Source of the DNA: Massilia sp. PAMC28688
GTDB lineage: Bacteria; Pseudomonadota; Gammaproteobacteria; Burkholderiales; Burkholderiaceae_D
DNA: 64,000 nt
Direction: 5' to 3'
Assembly (NCBI RefSeq): GCF_019443445.1
Contig: NZ_CP080378.1
Coordinates: 4,712,001 to 4,776,000 of the forward strand
Shown here: in pieces, positions 38,818-49,142 of the stretch
How the letters are laid out: every line of letters begins with the position of its first letter
How positions within the stretch are numbered: the first letter of the stretch is position 1
Notes under the pieces: model-generated
Database searches by the model: none
Told to the model about the DNA's origin: nothing
The model's input: only the letters and a program-made list of their open reading frames with translations
Translations under genes and position numbers: made by a program

Positions 38818-41800
38818 TCACGGCACCGTGCCGAAACCGCCCCCGCCCGGGGTTTCAATCACGAACACGTCGCCCGGCGCCATGGCCGTCTTGCCGATAT
38901 GGGCCAGCTGCTCTTCGCTGCCATCGGCGCGCAGGACGCGGTTGATGCCGGTGGCACCCGGCTGGCCGCCGGCCATGCCGAACGGGGCGTGGATACGGTT
39001 GTTGGAGAGAATGGCGGCCGTCATGGGCTCCAGAAAGCGCACCTTGCGGATGCCGCCATTGCCGCCTCGCCACTTGCCGCCGCCACCGGAGCCGTGCCGG
39101 ATTTCGTAGCTGTCGAGCCGGACCGGGAAGCGGAACTCCAGGATCTCCGGGTCGGTCAGGCGCGAATTGGTCATGTTGGTCTGCACCACGTCCGTGCCGT
39201 CAAAACCATCGCCGGCACCGGAGCCGCCGGAAATCGTCTCGTAGTACTGGTATTTCTCGTTACCGAAGGTGAAGTTGTTCATGGTTCCCTGCGAAGCGGC
39301 CATGACGCCCAGCGCGCCATACAGGGCGTTGGTGATGCAGGTCGAGGTTTCCACATTGCCCGACACGACCGAGGCCGGGTAATGGGGATTGAGCATGGAA
39401 CCGGCGGGAATGATCACGCGCAGGGGCTTGAGACAGCCGGCATTGAGAGGAATGTCGTCATTGACCAGGGTGCGAAACACGTACAGCACGGCCGCCATGC
39501 ACACTGCGGAAGGCGCGTTGAAATTGTTGGACAGCTGCGGCGAGGTGCCGGTGAAGTCGATTTCGGCGCTGCGCGCGGCGCGGTCGACCCGGATCGCGAC
39601 CTGGATGCGGGCGCCGTTGTCCAGCGGGCAGGTGAAGCTGCCATCCTTGAGCGCCGTGATCACGCGCCGCACCGCTTCTTCGGCGTTGTCCTGCACGTGC
39701 CCCATGTAGGCCTGCACCACGTCCAGCCCGAAGTGCGCGACCATCTTGCGTAATTCCTCCACGCCCTTCTGGTTGGCCGCCACCTGCGCCCGCAGATCGG
39801 CCATGTTCTGGTCGGGATTGCGCGCCGGGTAGCGCGCGCCAGTCAACAGGGCCCGGGCCTCGGCGTCGCGCAGCAGGTGGTCGGCGCCGTCAACGAGCTT
39901 GAAATTGTTGATCAATACGCCCTCTTCCTCGATGCTGACCGAGTCCGGCGGCATCGACCCGGGCGTGGTCCCGCCAATGTCGGCGTGGTGGCCGCGCGAG
40001 CCGACATAGAACAGGATACCGGCGCCGGCTTCATCGAAGACGGGCGTGATGACGGTGACGTCGGGCAGGTGGGTGCCGCCGTGATACGGGTCGTTGAGCA
40101 TGAACACGTCGCCGCTGTGCATGCGCCCGGCGTTTGCCGTCATGACGGTCTTGATGCTCTCGCCCATGGATCCCAGGTGCACCGGCATATGCGGCGCATT
40201 GGCGATCAGGTTGCCGGCTGCGTCAAAGATCGCGCAGCTGAAATCGAGGCGCTCCTTGATATTGACCGAGTATGCCGTGTTCTGCAGCCGCAGGCCCATT
40301 TGCTCGGCAATCGACATGAACAGGTTGTTGAAGATTTCCAGCATCACAGGATCGGCCGTGGTGCCGATGGCGCGCCGCGCGGGCAGCGCCTGCACCCGCG
40401 TCATGACAATGTGATCGTGCGGCGTGACCACCGCCTGCCAGCCTGGCTCCACCACGGTGGTGGCATTGTCCTCGGCGATGATGGCCGGGCCGGCGATGAC
40501 GTCACCAATGTGCAATGACGCCCGCGGGTAGATGCCGCTCTGGTGCCACTGGCCGGCCGCGTACATCGGCACCCGCTGCTCCGGCTGCGGCGGCGGAGCA
40601 GCTGCGGCCCGCGCGCCGGCGCGCACCTGTTCCGCGGGCGCGTCGGCCATGCCGATTGCCTCCACGGACACTGCCTCCACGATTAGGCCGCGTGCGGCCA
40701 TCAGGAAGGAAAAGCGCTTCCGGTAGGCCGCTTCAAACTGCTGCTGCATGCCCGCCGGGTCGGCGAACGGCACCACGATGGCAGAATCGGTGCCTTCGTA
40801 GCGCAGGTGGACGCGCTGCAGCAGCTGGATGCGTCCTGGCGCCACCCCCTGGCCCGCAAGCTCGGCACGAGCCGCTTCGCCCAGGGCATCGAGCCGGGCT
40901 TCGAGCGCACCCGGTGCCAGGCTGTCAAGGCGCTCTTCCACGGCCGCTTCGCGCATCGCGCCCTGGTCCGCCAGGCCCATGCCGTAGGCCGACATGACGC
41001 CGGCCAGCGAGTGGACGAACACCGTCGTCATGCCCAGTGCATCGGCCACCAGGCAGGCGTGCTGGCCTCCCGCGCCGCCAAAACTGGTCAGCACGTACTG
41101 CGTCACGTCATGCCCGCGCTGCACTGAAATCTGCTTGATGGCGTTGGCCATATTGCCCACCGCGATCTGGATGAAGCCATCGGCCACTTCTTCTGGCAGG
41201 GGCACGCTGCCGGTCGCCTCGCCAATTTGCGCTGCCATGACCGTGAATTGTTCGCGCACCGCGTCCGGGTCGAGCGGCTGGTCGGCATGCGGCCCGAACA
41301 CGGCCGGAAAATGCGCCGGCTGCAGCTTGCCCAGCATGACATTGCAGTCGGTGACCGCAAGCGGGCCGCCGCGGCGGTAACTGGCCGGCCCCGGATTGGC
41401 GCCGGCGCTGTCAGGTCCCACGCGATAGCGGCTGCCATCGAAATGCAGGATCGAGCCGCCGCCGGCGGCCACCGTATGAATGCTCATCATCGGAGCGCGC
41501 ATGCGCACACCGGCCACCTGGGTCTCGAACACGCGCTCGAACTCGCCGGAAAAGTGCGACACATCGGTGGACGTGCCGCCCATGTCGAACCCGATCACGC
41601 GCTCATAGCCGGCCAGCTGGCTGGCGCGCACCATGCCGACGATTCCGCCCGCGGGTCCGGACAGGATACTGTCCTTGCCCTGGAAGGTGTGCGCGTTGGT
41701 CAGACCACCACTCGACTGCATGAACTGCAGCTGCACGCCAGGCAGTTGCCCGGCCACCTGGTCAACGTAGCGGCGCAGGATGGGCGACAGGTAGGCGTCC

Positions 41801-42426
41801 ACCACCGTAGTGTCGCCGCGCGCGACCAGTTTCATCAGGGGACTGGTCTGGTGCGATACCGATACCTGGGTAAAACCGATGTCACGCGCGATACGGGCTG
41901 CCGCCGCTTCATGCGCATGGTAGCGATAGCCGTGCATGAACACGATGGCCAGACTGCGCAGGCCCTGGTCATGCAGTGCCTGGAGCTGGACCCGCAGCCC
42001 CGCTTCGTCCAGCGGCTGCACCACCTCGCCGTGCGCGCCCATGCGTTCGTCAATCTCCACCACGCGGCTGTAGAGCAGCTCGGGCAGCACGATATGGCGG
42101 TCGAACAGGCGGGGCCGATTCTGGTACGCTATGCGCAAGGCGTCGCGAAAGCCGCGCGTGATCGCCAGCGCCGTCGGTTCGCCCTTGCGTTCGAGCAGCG
42201 CATTGGTGGCCACGGTGGTACCCATCTTGACCGCTTCGATGGCAGTCACGGGAATCGGGGCACCGGGAGCCAGGCCAAGCAGGTGCCGGATGCCGGCCAC
42301 TGCGGCATCGCGGTATTGCTCGGGATTTTCCGACAGCAGCTTGTGCGTGACCAGCTGGCCATCGGGGCGGCGCGCGACGATATCGGTAAATGTGCCGCCA
42401 CGATCGATCCAGAATTGCCAGTCCAT
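38818..42426 (-). CDS. Hydantoinase/5-oxoprolinase family protein (HyuA-HyuB fusion)
   Basis: This 1202-aa ATP-dependent amidohydrolase joins a HyuA-type N-terminal half (begins '[18 protein letters not shown]'; '[14 protein letters not shown]' near residue 280) to a HyuB-type C-terminal half. The HyuB-type half has '[19 protein letters not shown]' and ends '[12 protein letters not shown]'. This is the layout of 5-oxoprolinase, which opens 5-oxoproline to glutamate with ATP, but N-methylhydantoinase and acetophenone-carboxylase relatives look alike. The family call is firm and the substrate uncertain. GGGAG precedes the ATG. It is divergent from the NAD(P)HX repair gene with about 70 bp between. 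Confidence 0.9.
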   Translation of the reverse strand: MDWQFWIDRGGTFTDIVARRPDGQLVTHKLLSENPEQYRDAAVAGIRHLLGLAPGAPIPVTAIEAVKMGTTVATNALLERKGEPTALAITRGFRDALRIAYQNRPRLFDRHIVLPELLYSRVVEIDERMGAHGEVVQPLDEAGLRVQLQALHDQGLRSLAIVFMHGYRYHAHEAAAARIARDIGFTQVSVSHQTSPLMKLVARGDTTVVDAYLSPILRRYVDQVAGQLPGVQLQFMQSSGGLTNAHTFQGKDSILSGPAGGIVGMVRASQLAGYERVIGFDMGGTSTDVSHFSGEFERVFETQVAGVRMRAPMMSIHTVAAGGGSILHFDGSRYRVGPDSAGANPGPASYRRGGPLAVTDCNVMLGKLQPAHFPAVFGPHADQPLDPDAVREQFTVMAAQIGEATGSVPLPEEVADGFIQIAVGNMANAIKQISVQRGHDVTQYVLTSFGGAGGQHACLVADALGMTTVFVHSLAGVMSAYGMGLADQGAMREAAVEERLDSLAPGALEARLDALGEAARAELAGQGVAPGRIQLLQRVHLRYEGTDSAIVVPFADPAGMQQQFEAAYRKRFSFLMAARGLIVEAVSVEAIGMADAPAEQVRAGARAAAAPPPQPEQRVPMYAAGQWHQSGIYPRASLHIGDVIAGPAIIAEDNATTVVEPGWQAVVTPHDHIVMTRVQALPARRAIGTTADPVMLEIFNNLFMSIAEQMGLRLQNTAYSVNIKERLDFSCAIFDAAGNLIANAPHMPVHLGSMGESIKTVMTANAGRMHSGDVFMLNDPYHGGTHLPDVTVITPVFDEAGAGILFYVGSRGHHADIGGTTPGSMPPDSVSIEEEGVLINNFKLVDGADHLLRDAEARALLTGARYPARNPDQNMADLRAQVAANQKGVEELRKMVAHFGLDVVQAYMGHVQDNAEEAVRRVITALKDGSFTCPLDNGARIQVAIRVDRAARSAEIDFTGTSPQLSNNFNAPSAVCMAAVLYVFRTLVNDDIPLNAGCLKPLRVIIPAGSMLNPHYPASVVSGNVETSTCITNALYGALGVMAASQGTMNNFTFGNEKYQYYETISGGSGAGDGFDGTDVVQTNMTNSRLTDPEILEFRFPVRLDSYEIRHGSGGGGKWRGGNGGIRKVRFLEPMTAAILSNNRIHAPFGMAGGQPGATGINRVLRADGSEEQLAHIGKTAMAPGDVFVIETPGGGGFGTVP

Positions 42427-42495
42427 GCCCGCTCCCTCAATGTGATCAAGTCCTTATTGTAGTGCGGCCCGGCCGAAACCTGATGTGGAAATGTT

Positions 42496-43968
42496 ATGAG
42501 ACCTTTGTACAGCGTCGCCGAAATCCGCGCGATCGAACAAGCTGCGGCGGCGAGCCTGCCGCCGGGGACCCTGATGCAGCGCGCCGGCCAGGCAGCGAGC
42601 AATCTGGCTGCGGACATGGCCGCCGGCGGGCCGGTACTGGTGCTCGCCGGTCCTGGCAACAATGGCGGCGACGCCCTTGAAGCGGCCGCCAACCTGGCGT
42701 TGCTCGGACGCGCCGTCACCGTTATTCATTGCGCCGGGGGCGGCCAGGTGTCCGCTGAAACCGCGCAGGCGCTGGCGCGCGCCCGGGCCGGCCATGTCCA
42801 GTTTGCGCAGGAGATGGACTGCGGCGGACAGTGGGCGCTGGTCATCGACGGCCTGTTTGGCATTGGCCTTGCCCGTCCGCTCGAAGGCCGGGCAAGGGAG
42901 CTGGCGCTGGCGGTCAATGCATTGGACTGCCAGGTGCTCGCGCTCGATGTGCCTTCGGGTCTGGATGCGGACACCGGCGCCGTCATCGGCCCTGACGGCG
43001 TGGCCATCGTGGCCAGCCATACCATCACGTTCATTGGCGACAAACCGGGCCTGCACACCTTTGCCGGGCGCGATCATGCGGCTCTGGTGACGGTGGCGGC
43101 CCTCGATATCGACCCCGCCCTGCTCCCGTCGACGGCCACGCACCTGAACGAACCGGCACTGTTTGCCCATGCATGCCAAGCCCGGCGCCATGACTCGCAC
43201 AAGGGCAGCTTTGGCGATGTCGCAGTACTGGGCGGCGCCCAAGGCATGGGCGGCGCGGCAGTGCTGGCTGCACGGGGCGCGCTGTACGGCGGTGCCGGAC
43301 GGGTGATGGTGGCCGCACTTGGCCCGGCACCGGCATACGACAGCATGCAGCCCGAGATCATGTTTCGCACGGCCGCGGAGGTCAATTTCAGCGGCTGCAC
43401 GGTGGTGGCGGGATGCGGCATGGGCGCCGGTGCGTCCGCCATTGGCCTGCTTGCCAAGGTCCTGGACGGGGCCGGGCCGGCCGTGCTCGACGCCGACGCC
43501 ATCAACCTTGTTGGCGCCAGCCCTGACCTTCTGGGCCGCGCGTCAGCGCGCGTGGGCCCCACCATCGTTACTCCCCATCCCCTGGAAGCGGCACGCCTGC
43601 TGGGCGTGACGGCGCCCGTGGTGCAGGCAGACAGGCTGGCGGCGGCGCGCGAAATTGCCGCGCGCATGCATGCCGTCGTGGTCCTCAAAGGTTCGGGCAG
43701 CGTGATTGCCGATGCCGGCGGGCGGGCCGTCATCAACGGGACCGGCAATCCGGGGCTGGCCACCGGTGGCACGGGCGATGTGCTGGCGGGCCTGTGCGGC
43801 AGCCTGCTGGCGCAGGGCTGGCCTGCGTGGGAGGCGGCACTGGGAGCGGTGTGGATTCATGGCCAGGCGGCGGATGACCTGGTGGCAGGGGGAACAGGAC
43901 CGGTGGGCCTGACCGCCGGCGAATTGCCGGCGGCGATGCGCAAGGTGCTTAACCGCCTGCTGCGTTAG
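42496..43968 (+). CDS. nnr: Bifunctional NAD(P)H-hydrate epimerase / ADP-dependent dehydratase
   Basis: This 490-aa YjeF-type repair enzyme restores hydrated NADH/NADPH. The N-terminal epimerase domain (about 1-210) has GPGNNGGD and 'LDVPSGLDADTG'. The C-terminal ribokinase-like dehydratase domain (about 220-490) has 'LGGAQGMGGAAVLAARGALYGGAGRV', 'VVLKGSGSVIA' and 'GNPGLATGGTGDVLAG'. The order and length match E. coli YjeF. Its stop overlaps the stop of the convergent ybbA by four bases. Confidence 0.94.
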   Translation: MRPLYSVAEIRAIEQAAAASLPPGTLMQRAGQAASNLAADMAAGGPVLVLAGPGNNGGDALEAAANLALLGRAVTVIHCAGGGQVSAETAQALARARAGHVQFAQEMDCGGQWALVIDGLFGIGLARPLEGRARELALAVNALDCQVLALDVPSGLDADTGAVIGPDGVAIVASHTITFIGDKPGLHTFAGRDHAALVTVAALDIDPALLPSTATHLNEPALFAHACQARRHDSHKGSFGDVAVLGGAQGMGGAAVLAARGALYGGAGRVMVAALGPAPAYDSMQPEIMFRTAAEVNFSGCTVVAGCGMGAGASAIGLLAKVLDGAGPAVLDADAINLVGASPDLLGRASARVGPTIVTPHPLEAARLLGVTAPVVQADRLAAAREIAARMHAVVVLKGSGSVIADAGGRAVINGTGNPGLATGGTGDVLAGLCGSLLAQGWPAWEAALGAVWIHGQAADDLVAGGTGPVGLTAGELPAAMRKVLNRLLR

Positions 43969-44684
43969 GAGACCAGGCGGCCCGCTGCAATGGTGATGGT
44001 GCGGCCGCAGCGCGCCGCGATGGACGGGTCGTGCGTGACCAGCACCAGCGTGGAGCCGCGTTCGCGGTTCAGTTCAAACATGAGCTGGATGACCGCTTCG
44101 CCGGTAGCGGCATCCAGGCTGCCGGTCGGTTCATCTGCAAACAGCATCGGCGGCTCGGTGACGAAGGCACGCGCCAGCGCGACGCGCTGCTGTTCGCCGC
44201 CGGACAGGTATTTGGGATAGTGCTTCAGGCGACTCGACAGCCCCACCCGGCCCAGCATGGCAGCCGCCTTTTCCCTGGCATCTGCCTCGCCGCGCAGCTC
44301 CATCGGCAGCATCACGTTTTCGAGTGCGTTCAGGTGGGCCAGCAGCTGGAACGACTGGAATACGAAGCCCAGTTTTTCCTTGCGCAGCGTGGCGCGGCCA
44401 TCTTCATCGAGTGCAAAGATATCCTGGCCGGCCAGCACCACCTTGCCGCTTGACGGTGTGTCAAGACCGGCCAGAAGACCGAGCAGCGTGGACTTGCCGG
44501 ATCCGGAGGCGCCCACGATGGCAAGCGTCTCGGCCGGTTGCACTGTAAAATCGACGCTATGCAGGATCGTCAGTTCGCCACTGGCGTCGGCGACCCGTTT
44601 CGACAGGTCGACCACCTCGATGGCGGGCCGCGCAGTTAGCGGTTTGGTAACCTCACTATTGGAAGCGTCTGAAATGTCACGCAT
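43965..44684 (-). CDS. ybbA: YbbA-like ABC transporter ATP-binding protein
   Basis: This 239-aa ATPase of the MacB/LolD group has Walker A GASGSGKS at 58-65, signature LSGGEQQRVALARAF and Walker B MLFADEPTGSLD. In E. coli the homologue lies next to and divergent from tesA, as here, and is followed by the permease gene ybbP. In this window no permease follows: the next gene is convergent nnr. The ATG at 44684 lies inside the tesA start region, so the two 5' ends overlap on opposite strands. Confidence 0.87.
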   Translation of the reverse strand: MRDISDASNSEVTKPLTARPAIEVVDLSKRVADASGELTILHSVDFTVQPAETLAIVGASGSGKSTLLGLLAGLDTPSSGKVVLAGQDIFALDEDGRATLRKEKLGFVFQSFQLLAHLNALENVMLPMELRGEADAREKAAAMLGRVGLSSRLKHYPKYLSGGEQQRVALARAFVTEPPMLFADEPTGSLDAATGEAVIQLMFELNRERGSTLVLVTHDPSIAARCGRTITIAAGRLVS

Positions 44685-45312
44685 GCTTGGTAATCTCAAA
44701 AAATGGACGATCTGCGGATTGCTCATGCTTGCCGCCTCGGCGAGCGCCCATTCTGCACCAAAAAAGGTTCTCGTGCTTGGCGACAGCCTGTCGGCCGAAT
44801 ATGGCCTCAATCGCGGCGAAGGCTGGGTGTCACTGCTGGAAAAGCGGCTGCAGAAGGAAAAGATCGAGGCCACCATCCTCAACGCCAGCATCAGCGGCGA
44901 GACCACCAGCGGCGGGCGCGCACGCCTGCCTGCCCTGCTCTCGCAGCACAAGCCGGACGTGGTGGTGATCGAACTGGGGGCCAACGACGGCCTGCGCGGC
45001 CAGCCGGTGGCGGCCTCGGAAGCGAATCTGCGGGCGATGATCGAACAATCGCACAAGAACAAGGCGCGCGTGCTGCTGGTGGGCATGCGCATGCCGCCCA
45101 ATTATGGCCGTGCATACACCGAGAGCTTTTTTGGCATGTACAAGAAGCTGGCGACCCATTACAAATCACCGCTGGTGCCGTTCATGCTCGAAGGCGTGGC
45201 TGAAAAGCCGGCGCTGTTCCAGTCCGACCGGCTCCACCCTGCCGCCGCTGCGCACCCGATCATCCTTAACAATATCTGGCCGCATTTTGTCGCACTGGTG
45301 AAGGCGCCATGA
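44674..45312 (+). CDS. tesA: GDSL-type esterase / acyl-CoA thioesterase I (arylesterase)
   Basis: This 212-aa periplasmic SGNH hydrolase has a signal peptide (WTICGLLMLAASASAHS), then block I LVLGDSLSAEYG with the nucleophile Ser, block III 'ELGANDGLRG' and block V 'SDRLHP' with the catalytic Asp and His. E. coli TesA acts as thioesterase, protease and lysophospholipase. The ATG at 44674 follows GGAAGC; a second ATG nine bases later is possible. It overlaps the next gene by four bases. Confidence 0.92.
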   Translation: MSRMLGNLKKWTICGLLMLAASASAHSAPKKVLVLGDSLSAEYGLNRGEGWVSLLEKRLQKEKIEATILNASISGETTSGGRARLPALLSQHKPDVVVIELGANDGLRGQPVAASEANLRAMIEQSHKNKARVLLVGMRMPPNYGRAYTESFFGMYKKLATHYKSPLVPFMLEGVAEKPALFQSDRLHPAAAAHPIILNNIWPHFVALVKAP

Positions 45313-46373
45313 AGTATCCGGCGCTGGTCAATTTCATGCACGTGCTGCCCGAGCTGGAGCAGTTCGACTGCATCATCGATGCCCGCAGCGAATCGGAGTA
45401 CGCCCTCGACCATATTCCCGGCGCCATCAACTGCCCGGTGCTCAATGACGAAGAGCGCATCCTCGTTGGCACCACCTACAAGCAGGTGAACGCGTTCGAA
45501 GCAAAAAAGATCGGCGCGGCGCTGGTGTCAAAAAATATCGCCCGCCATATCGAGACGCTGTGGCTGGACAAGCCGCGCGACTGGAAGCCGCTGGTCTACT
45601 GCTGGCGCGGCGGCAATCGCAGCGGTTCACTTGCCCATGTCCTGGCCAAGATTGGCTGGCCCGCCATTCAGCTCGATGGTGGCTACAAGGCGTATCGGGC
45701 GCATGTCAGTTCTGCGCTGGAGGACCCGCCACGCCACGATTTCCGGGTCATTTGCGGGACGACGGGCAGCGGCAAGAGCCGGCTGCTGGAGGTGCTCGCG
45801 TCCATCGGCGCGCAGGTGCTGGACCTGGAAAAGCTGGCGGCGCACCGGGGATCGGTGCTGGGCAACCTGCCGTCCCAGCCGCAGCCTTCGCAAAAGATGT
45901 TTGAAACGCTGATCTGGCAGGCACTGCGCAAGTTCGATCCTGCGCGGCCCGTGTTCGTGGAGTCGGAAAGCAAAAAGGTGGGCAACCTGCGGGTGCCGGG
46001 CGCGGTGATGGAAAAAATGCGGCAGTCGCCTTGCGTGTCGCTCAATCTGTCGCGCCAAAACCGGGTGCGCCTCCTGATGGAAGACTACGAGCATTTCACG
46101 AACAGCCCGGAGACCCTCAACACCCAGCTCGATTGCCTGGTCAAGCTGCACGGGCGCGACAAGATCGACCGCTGGCACCAGTTGGCCAACAGTGGCCAGA
46201 TGCCCAACCTCGTCGAAGAGCTGCTGGCAGATCATTACGATCCTGCCTATGTGCGCTCGATCGACCGCAACTTCATCCAGTTCGGGCAGGCCCAGATCGT
46301 GGAGCTGCCCGACATCGGCAGTAGTGACTTCATGGCTGCTGCCACCGCGCTGCACGGGCAGCACGCAGGCTAG
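45309..46373 (+). CDS. mnmH: tRNA 2-selenouridine synthase
   Basis: This 354-aa enzyme replaces sulfur by selenium (through a geranylated intermediate) at the wobble uridine of tRNA-Lys, -Glu and -Gln. The N-terminal rhodanese domain carries the catalytic Cys98 in VYCWRGGNRSGS. The C-terminal P-loop domain has GTTGSGKS at 150-157. The length fits SelU. It is coupled to tesA by an ATGA overlap, and a strong terminator follows. It implies that selenophosphate synthase (selD) exists elsewhere in the genome. Confidence 0.94.
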   Translation: MKYPALVNFMHVLPELEQFDCIIDARSESEYALDHIPGAINCPVLNDEERILVGTTYKQVNAFEAKKIGAALVSKNIARHIETLWLDKPRDWKPLVYCWRGGNRSGSLAHVLAKIGWPAIQLDGGYKAYRAHVSSALEDPPRHDFRVICGTTGSGKSRLLEVLASIGAQVLDLEKLAAHRGSVLGNLPSQPQPSQKMFETLIWQALRKFDPARPVFVESESKKVGNLRVPGAVMEKMRQSPCVSLNLSRQNRVRLLMEDYEHFTNSPETLNTQLDCLVKLHGRDKIDRWHQLANSGQMPNLVEELLADHYDPAYVRSIDRNFIQFGQAQIVELPDIGSSDFMAAATALHGQHAG

Positions 46374-46395
46374 GCCCCTCGGCGCATCGCAGGCA

Positions 46396-46426
46396 AAAAA
46401 AAAACCCGGCCAAGGCCGGGTTTTTT
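46396..46426. terminator. Bidirectional rho-independent terminator (mnmH / ppiD)
   Basis: CCCGGCC (46405-46411), AA loop, GGCCGGG (46414-46420), with an A-run on the left and T-run on the right. It lies between convergent genes and serves both. Confidence 0.95.
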
Positions 46427-46443
46427 GTTGGTCTGGCGTGAAT

Positions 46444-48360
46444 CTACTTCACATCAGCGGCCGCTGCCGGCTTGGCGGTGATTTTCGCCTCTGCCTTCGC
46501 TTCCAGCGCCTTGACATAGCTGTAGATCTCGCCCTGCGCCACAGCGCCGCTGATTTCTTCCAGGTCCTGGGCGCGGCGTGCCATGTTTGGCTGTGCCGGC
46601 TGGCTGACCTTGCCGATGCGGTACACGCCGTAGCCTACGCCGGGCACGTCCACGCCGACATATGCGGGCAGCTTGCTCACATCGGCCTTCAGCACTGCCA
46701 GGGCAGCGGCCGGTGCAATGGTGGGCGCCTTGGAGCGGCTCAGCACCTTCACTTCGCCGAAACCGGCAGCGTCGCCGGCAGCCTTGGCCGCGGCCATTTT
46801 CGCTTCACCGGCCTGCTTTGCCAGCCTGACGGCTTCTTCCTGGGCCACGCGCTGGCGGATCACCGCCTCGACTTCGGCCAATGGACGCTTGGCGGCCGGC
46901 TTGTACTCGACCACGCGGCCTGCGATCAGCACGGTTGGCGCCACTTCGATGGCTTCCGTATTCCGCTTATTCTTCAGCGAATCGGCAGAAAACAGAGCGG
47001 TGAGGAACTTGGCGTTGTTGAACGGCGCGTCACCCAGTGCCGGCGATGGCGTGCGGGTCAGGTTCTCGGCGGTCTTGATCTCCATGCCCAGCTTGTCGGC
47101 GGCAGGCTTGAGGCTGTCCGACTGCTCGTACACGAGATTGTTGAACTGTTCGACCAGCTCGGTGTACTTCTTCGACATCTTCTGCTTCTTTACTTCGGCC
47201 AGGATCTGCTCTTTCGCTTCTTCAAACGACTTGACCGATTCCGGCTTTACGCTCGTGACAGTGACGATGTGGTAACCGAATTCCGACTCGACCAGGCCGC
47301 TGATCTCGCCCTGCTTGAGCTTGGAAATGGTCGCTTCCACCGGCGCCGGCAGCACGCCAGGCGCAAGGGCACCGAGATCGCCGCCGTTGGCGCCCGATTC
47401 CTTGTCGTCCGATTTGGCACGCGCGATATCGGCAAACTGGGCCGGCGCCTGCTGCACTTCGGCCAGGATGGCGGCAGCACGGGCCTTGGCCGCGGCCTTG
47501 TCGGCAGCGCTCGCGCCGGGGCTCACGGCAACCAGGATGTGGCTGGCATTGCGCTGCTCCTTGGTGGTGAAGCTGCTCTTGTTCTTGGCGTAGTACTCGG
47601 CCGCTTCTTCGTCGGTGACGCTGACCTGCTTTTCCACCACCGAGGAATCAAATACCAGGTACTCGGCCTTGACCTGCTCCGGAATCTGGAACAGCGACGC
47701 GTTCTTGTCGTAGTAAGCCTTGACCATGGCATCGGTCACCTGCACTTGCGGCAGATATTGGGCGACCGGGAACAGGATTTCCTGCACTTCGCGTTCCTGC
47801 TCGCTGATGTCGGACAGGCGCGCGGCCACGGTACGCGGCGCAAAGGCGGTGGCCTGGATGGCGCCGGAGAGCTGCTGCAGCGCGAGGTCACGGCGCATGC
47901 GTTCCTGGAACATGATCGGGCTCATGCCCTGGGCGGCCAGCAGCGTCTTGTACTGCTCCATGTCGAAGCTGCCGTCGGCCTTCTTGAATGCGTCGATTTC
48001 CCGCACCTGCTTGATGACGGTTTCGTCAGGAACGGTCAGGTGGCTCTTGCGCAGTTCCGCGTCAATGGCGCGCTCTGCCACCAGATTTTCCAGGATCTGC
48101 TGCTTGGCGGCGGGCGTTTCCAGCACTTTCGGGTCGAAATCGTTACCGGCGCGGCGACGCGCATTGTCGATTTCCTGGCGCTGCGCCTCTTCCCACTCCT
48201 GCTGGGTGATTTTCTTGCCGCCGACAATGGCGACTTCCGCCGCGCCAGCACCACCACCACTGCCATATTCGCTGACACCGACCAGAATGAACGAAGGGGC
48301 AATAAACAAGACCAGCAGAAGCTGCATCCATTTTTTATGCGAGCGAATAAATTCAAACAT
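46444..48360 (-). CDS. ppiD: Membrane-anchored periplasmic chaperone PpiD
   Basis: This 638-aa protein has a short cytoplasmic N-terminus (MFEFIRSHKKW), one membrane helix (QLLLVLFIAPSFILVGVSEY) and a large periplasmic SurA/trigger-factor-like chaperone region. A single parvulin domain sits at about 265-365 ('NASHILVAVSPGASAADK', 'GANGGDLGAL', 'EFGYHIVTVTSV'). PpiD helps nascent exported proteins leave the Sec translocon. The length matches the family (about 620-640 aa). It lies just downstream of the tRNA cluster terminator. Confidence 0.92.
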   Translation of the reverse strand: MFEFIRSHKKWMQLLLVLFIAPSFILVGVSEYGSGGGAGAAEVAIVGGKKITQQEWEEAQRQEIDNARRRAGNDFDPKVLETPAAKQQILENLVAERAIDAELRKSHLTVPDETVIKQVREIDAFKKADGSFDMEQYKTLLAAQGMSPIMFQERMRRDLALQQLSGAIQATAFAPRTVAARLSDISEQEREVQEILFPVAQYLPQVQVTDAMVKAYYDKNASLFQIPEQVKAEYLVFDSSVVEKQVSVTDEEAAEYYAKNKSSFTTKEQRNASHILVAVSPGASAADKAAAKARAAAILAEVQQAPAQFADIARAKSDDKESGANGGDLGALAPGVLPAPVEATISKLKQGEISGLVESEFGYHIVTVTSVKPESVKSFEEAKEQILAEVKKQKMSKKYTELVEQFNNLVYEQSDSLKPAADKLGMEIKTAENLTRTPSPALGDAPFNNAKFLTALFSADSLKNKRNTEAIEVAPTVLIAGRVVEYKPAAKRPLAEVEAVIRQRVAQEEAVRLAKQAGEAKMAAAKAAGDAAGFGEVKVLSRSKAPTIAPAAALAVLKADVSKLPAYVGVDVPGVGYGVYRIGKVSQPAQPNMARRAQDLEEISGAVAQGEIYSYVKALEAKAEAKITAKPAAAADVK

Positions 48361-48399
48361 GGGCTGACCAATTCAAAAAAAGCCATTAACACGCAAGCG

Positions 48400-48425
48400 A
48401 AAAAAAAGGCGAACTCTCGTTCGCC
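48400..48425 (-). terminator. Terminator of the tRNA-Val/Asp/Asp transcript
   Basis: Read on the minus strand, GGCGAA (from 48425) pairs with TTCGCC (to 48408) around a six-base loop and is followed by eight T. It lies about 20 bp beyond the last tRNA and 40 bp before the ppiD start. Confidence 0.88.
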
Positions 48426-48442
48426 CTTTTTCTTCTTCATAT

Positions 48443-48519
48443 TGGCGGAGCGGACGGGACTCGAACCCGCGACCCCCGACGTGACAGGCCGGTATTCTAA
48501 CCAACTGAACTACCACTCC
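48443..48519 (-). tRNA. tRNA-Asp (GTC), copy 1
   Basis: A 77-nt cloverleaf with encoded CCA. The anticodon GTC sits in CCTGTCACG, and the T-arm is GCGGGTTCGAGTCCCGT. The acceptor starts GGAGTGG and pairs with CCGCTCC, giving one T-G wobble that copy 2 lacks. Confidence 0.97.
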
Positions 48520-48538
48520 AGAATTCTGGTGTATTTTT

Positions 48539-48615
48539 TGGCGGAGCGGACGGGACTCGAACCCGCGACCCCCGACGTGACAGGCCGGTATTCTAACCAA
48601 CTGAACTACCGCTCC
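48539..48615 (-). tRNA. tRNA-Asp (GTC), copy 2
   Basis: A 77-nt cloverleaf with encoded CCA, identical in the body to copy 1 but with acceptor GGAGCGG fully paired to CCGCTCC. It lies 19 bp upstream of copy 1 on the same strand. Confidence 0.97.
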
Positions 48616-48644
48616 CAAAAAAATACGGGTACTGCTGTGTTTGG

Positions 48645-48720
48645 TGGTGGGCGCTGAGAGGCTCGAACTCCCGACCTAAGCCTTGTAAGGGCTCCGCTCT
48701 ACCAACTGAGCTAAGCGCCC
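48645..48720 (-). tRNA. tRNA-Val (TAC)
   Basis: A 76-nt cloverleaf with encoded CCA. The acceptor GGGCGCT is on the 5' side, the anticodon TAC is in CCTTACAAG, and the T-arm is GGGAGTTCGAGCCTCTC. It is first in the Val-Asp-Asp tRNA cluster. Confidence 0.97.
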
Positions 48721-48782
48721 GATCAGACAACAACCGGGTGCCTCCAAACATCTTTCAGTGATTGTCACCTCACCGAAGGCAA

Positions 48783-49055
48783 TTAGTTTACTGCATCCTT
48801 GAGCGCTTTGCCAGCTTTAAATTTAGGAACTTTGGCGGCAGCGATCTTGATCGCTTCCTTGGTGCGCGGATTGCGGCCCGTGCGGGCGGCGCGCTCGCCG
48901 ACCGAGAAGGTGCCAAAGCCAACCAGGGTGACGCTGTCGTTGTTACGCAAGCTCGTGGTGACAGCTTCCAGGACGGCGTCCAGCGCGCGCGTCGCGGAAG
49001 CCTTGGTGATGTCTGCCGACTTCGCGATTTCTTCAATCAATTCTGTTTTGTTCAC
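48783..49055 (-). CDS. hupB: HU family DNA-binding protein
   Basis: This 90-aa histone-like protein compacts DNA. The start is GTG ([19 protein letters not shown]) behind GAGG; longer in-frame extension upstream is not HU-like. The DNA-binding beta-arm is '[21 protein letters not shown]', with Lys-Glu in place of the common Gly-Glu. It ends '[13 protein letters not shown]'. The position right after lon is the usual one for hupB in proteobacteria, which supports the symbol. Confidence 0.95.
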   Translation of the reverse strand: MNKTELIEEIAKSADITKASATRALDAVLEAVTTSLRNNDSVTLVGFGTFSVGERAARTGRNPRTKEAIKIAAAKVPKFKAGKALKDAVN

Positions 49056-49142
49056 ATGTGCCTCATTGCTGGATAATTGCGGTGGGAAAATACCGCAGCA
49101 GCGTATTAAACAATCGGCCACATTAAGTGTCAAGCGCAAATA

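Noticed and set aside
46192..48657. Long plus-strand frame of 821 codons ending in 'AERTGLEPATPD'-type sequence
   Set aside because: It is antisense to ppiD and runs through the two tRNA-Asp genes. The 'AERTGLEPATPD' string is a familiar artefact of translating tRNA-Asp backwards.
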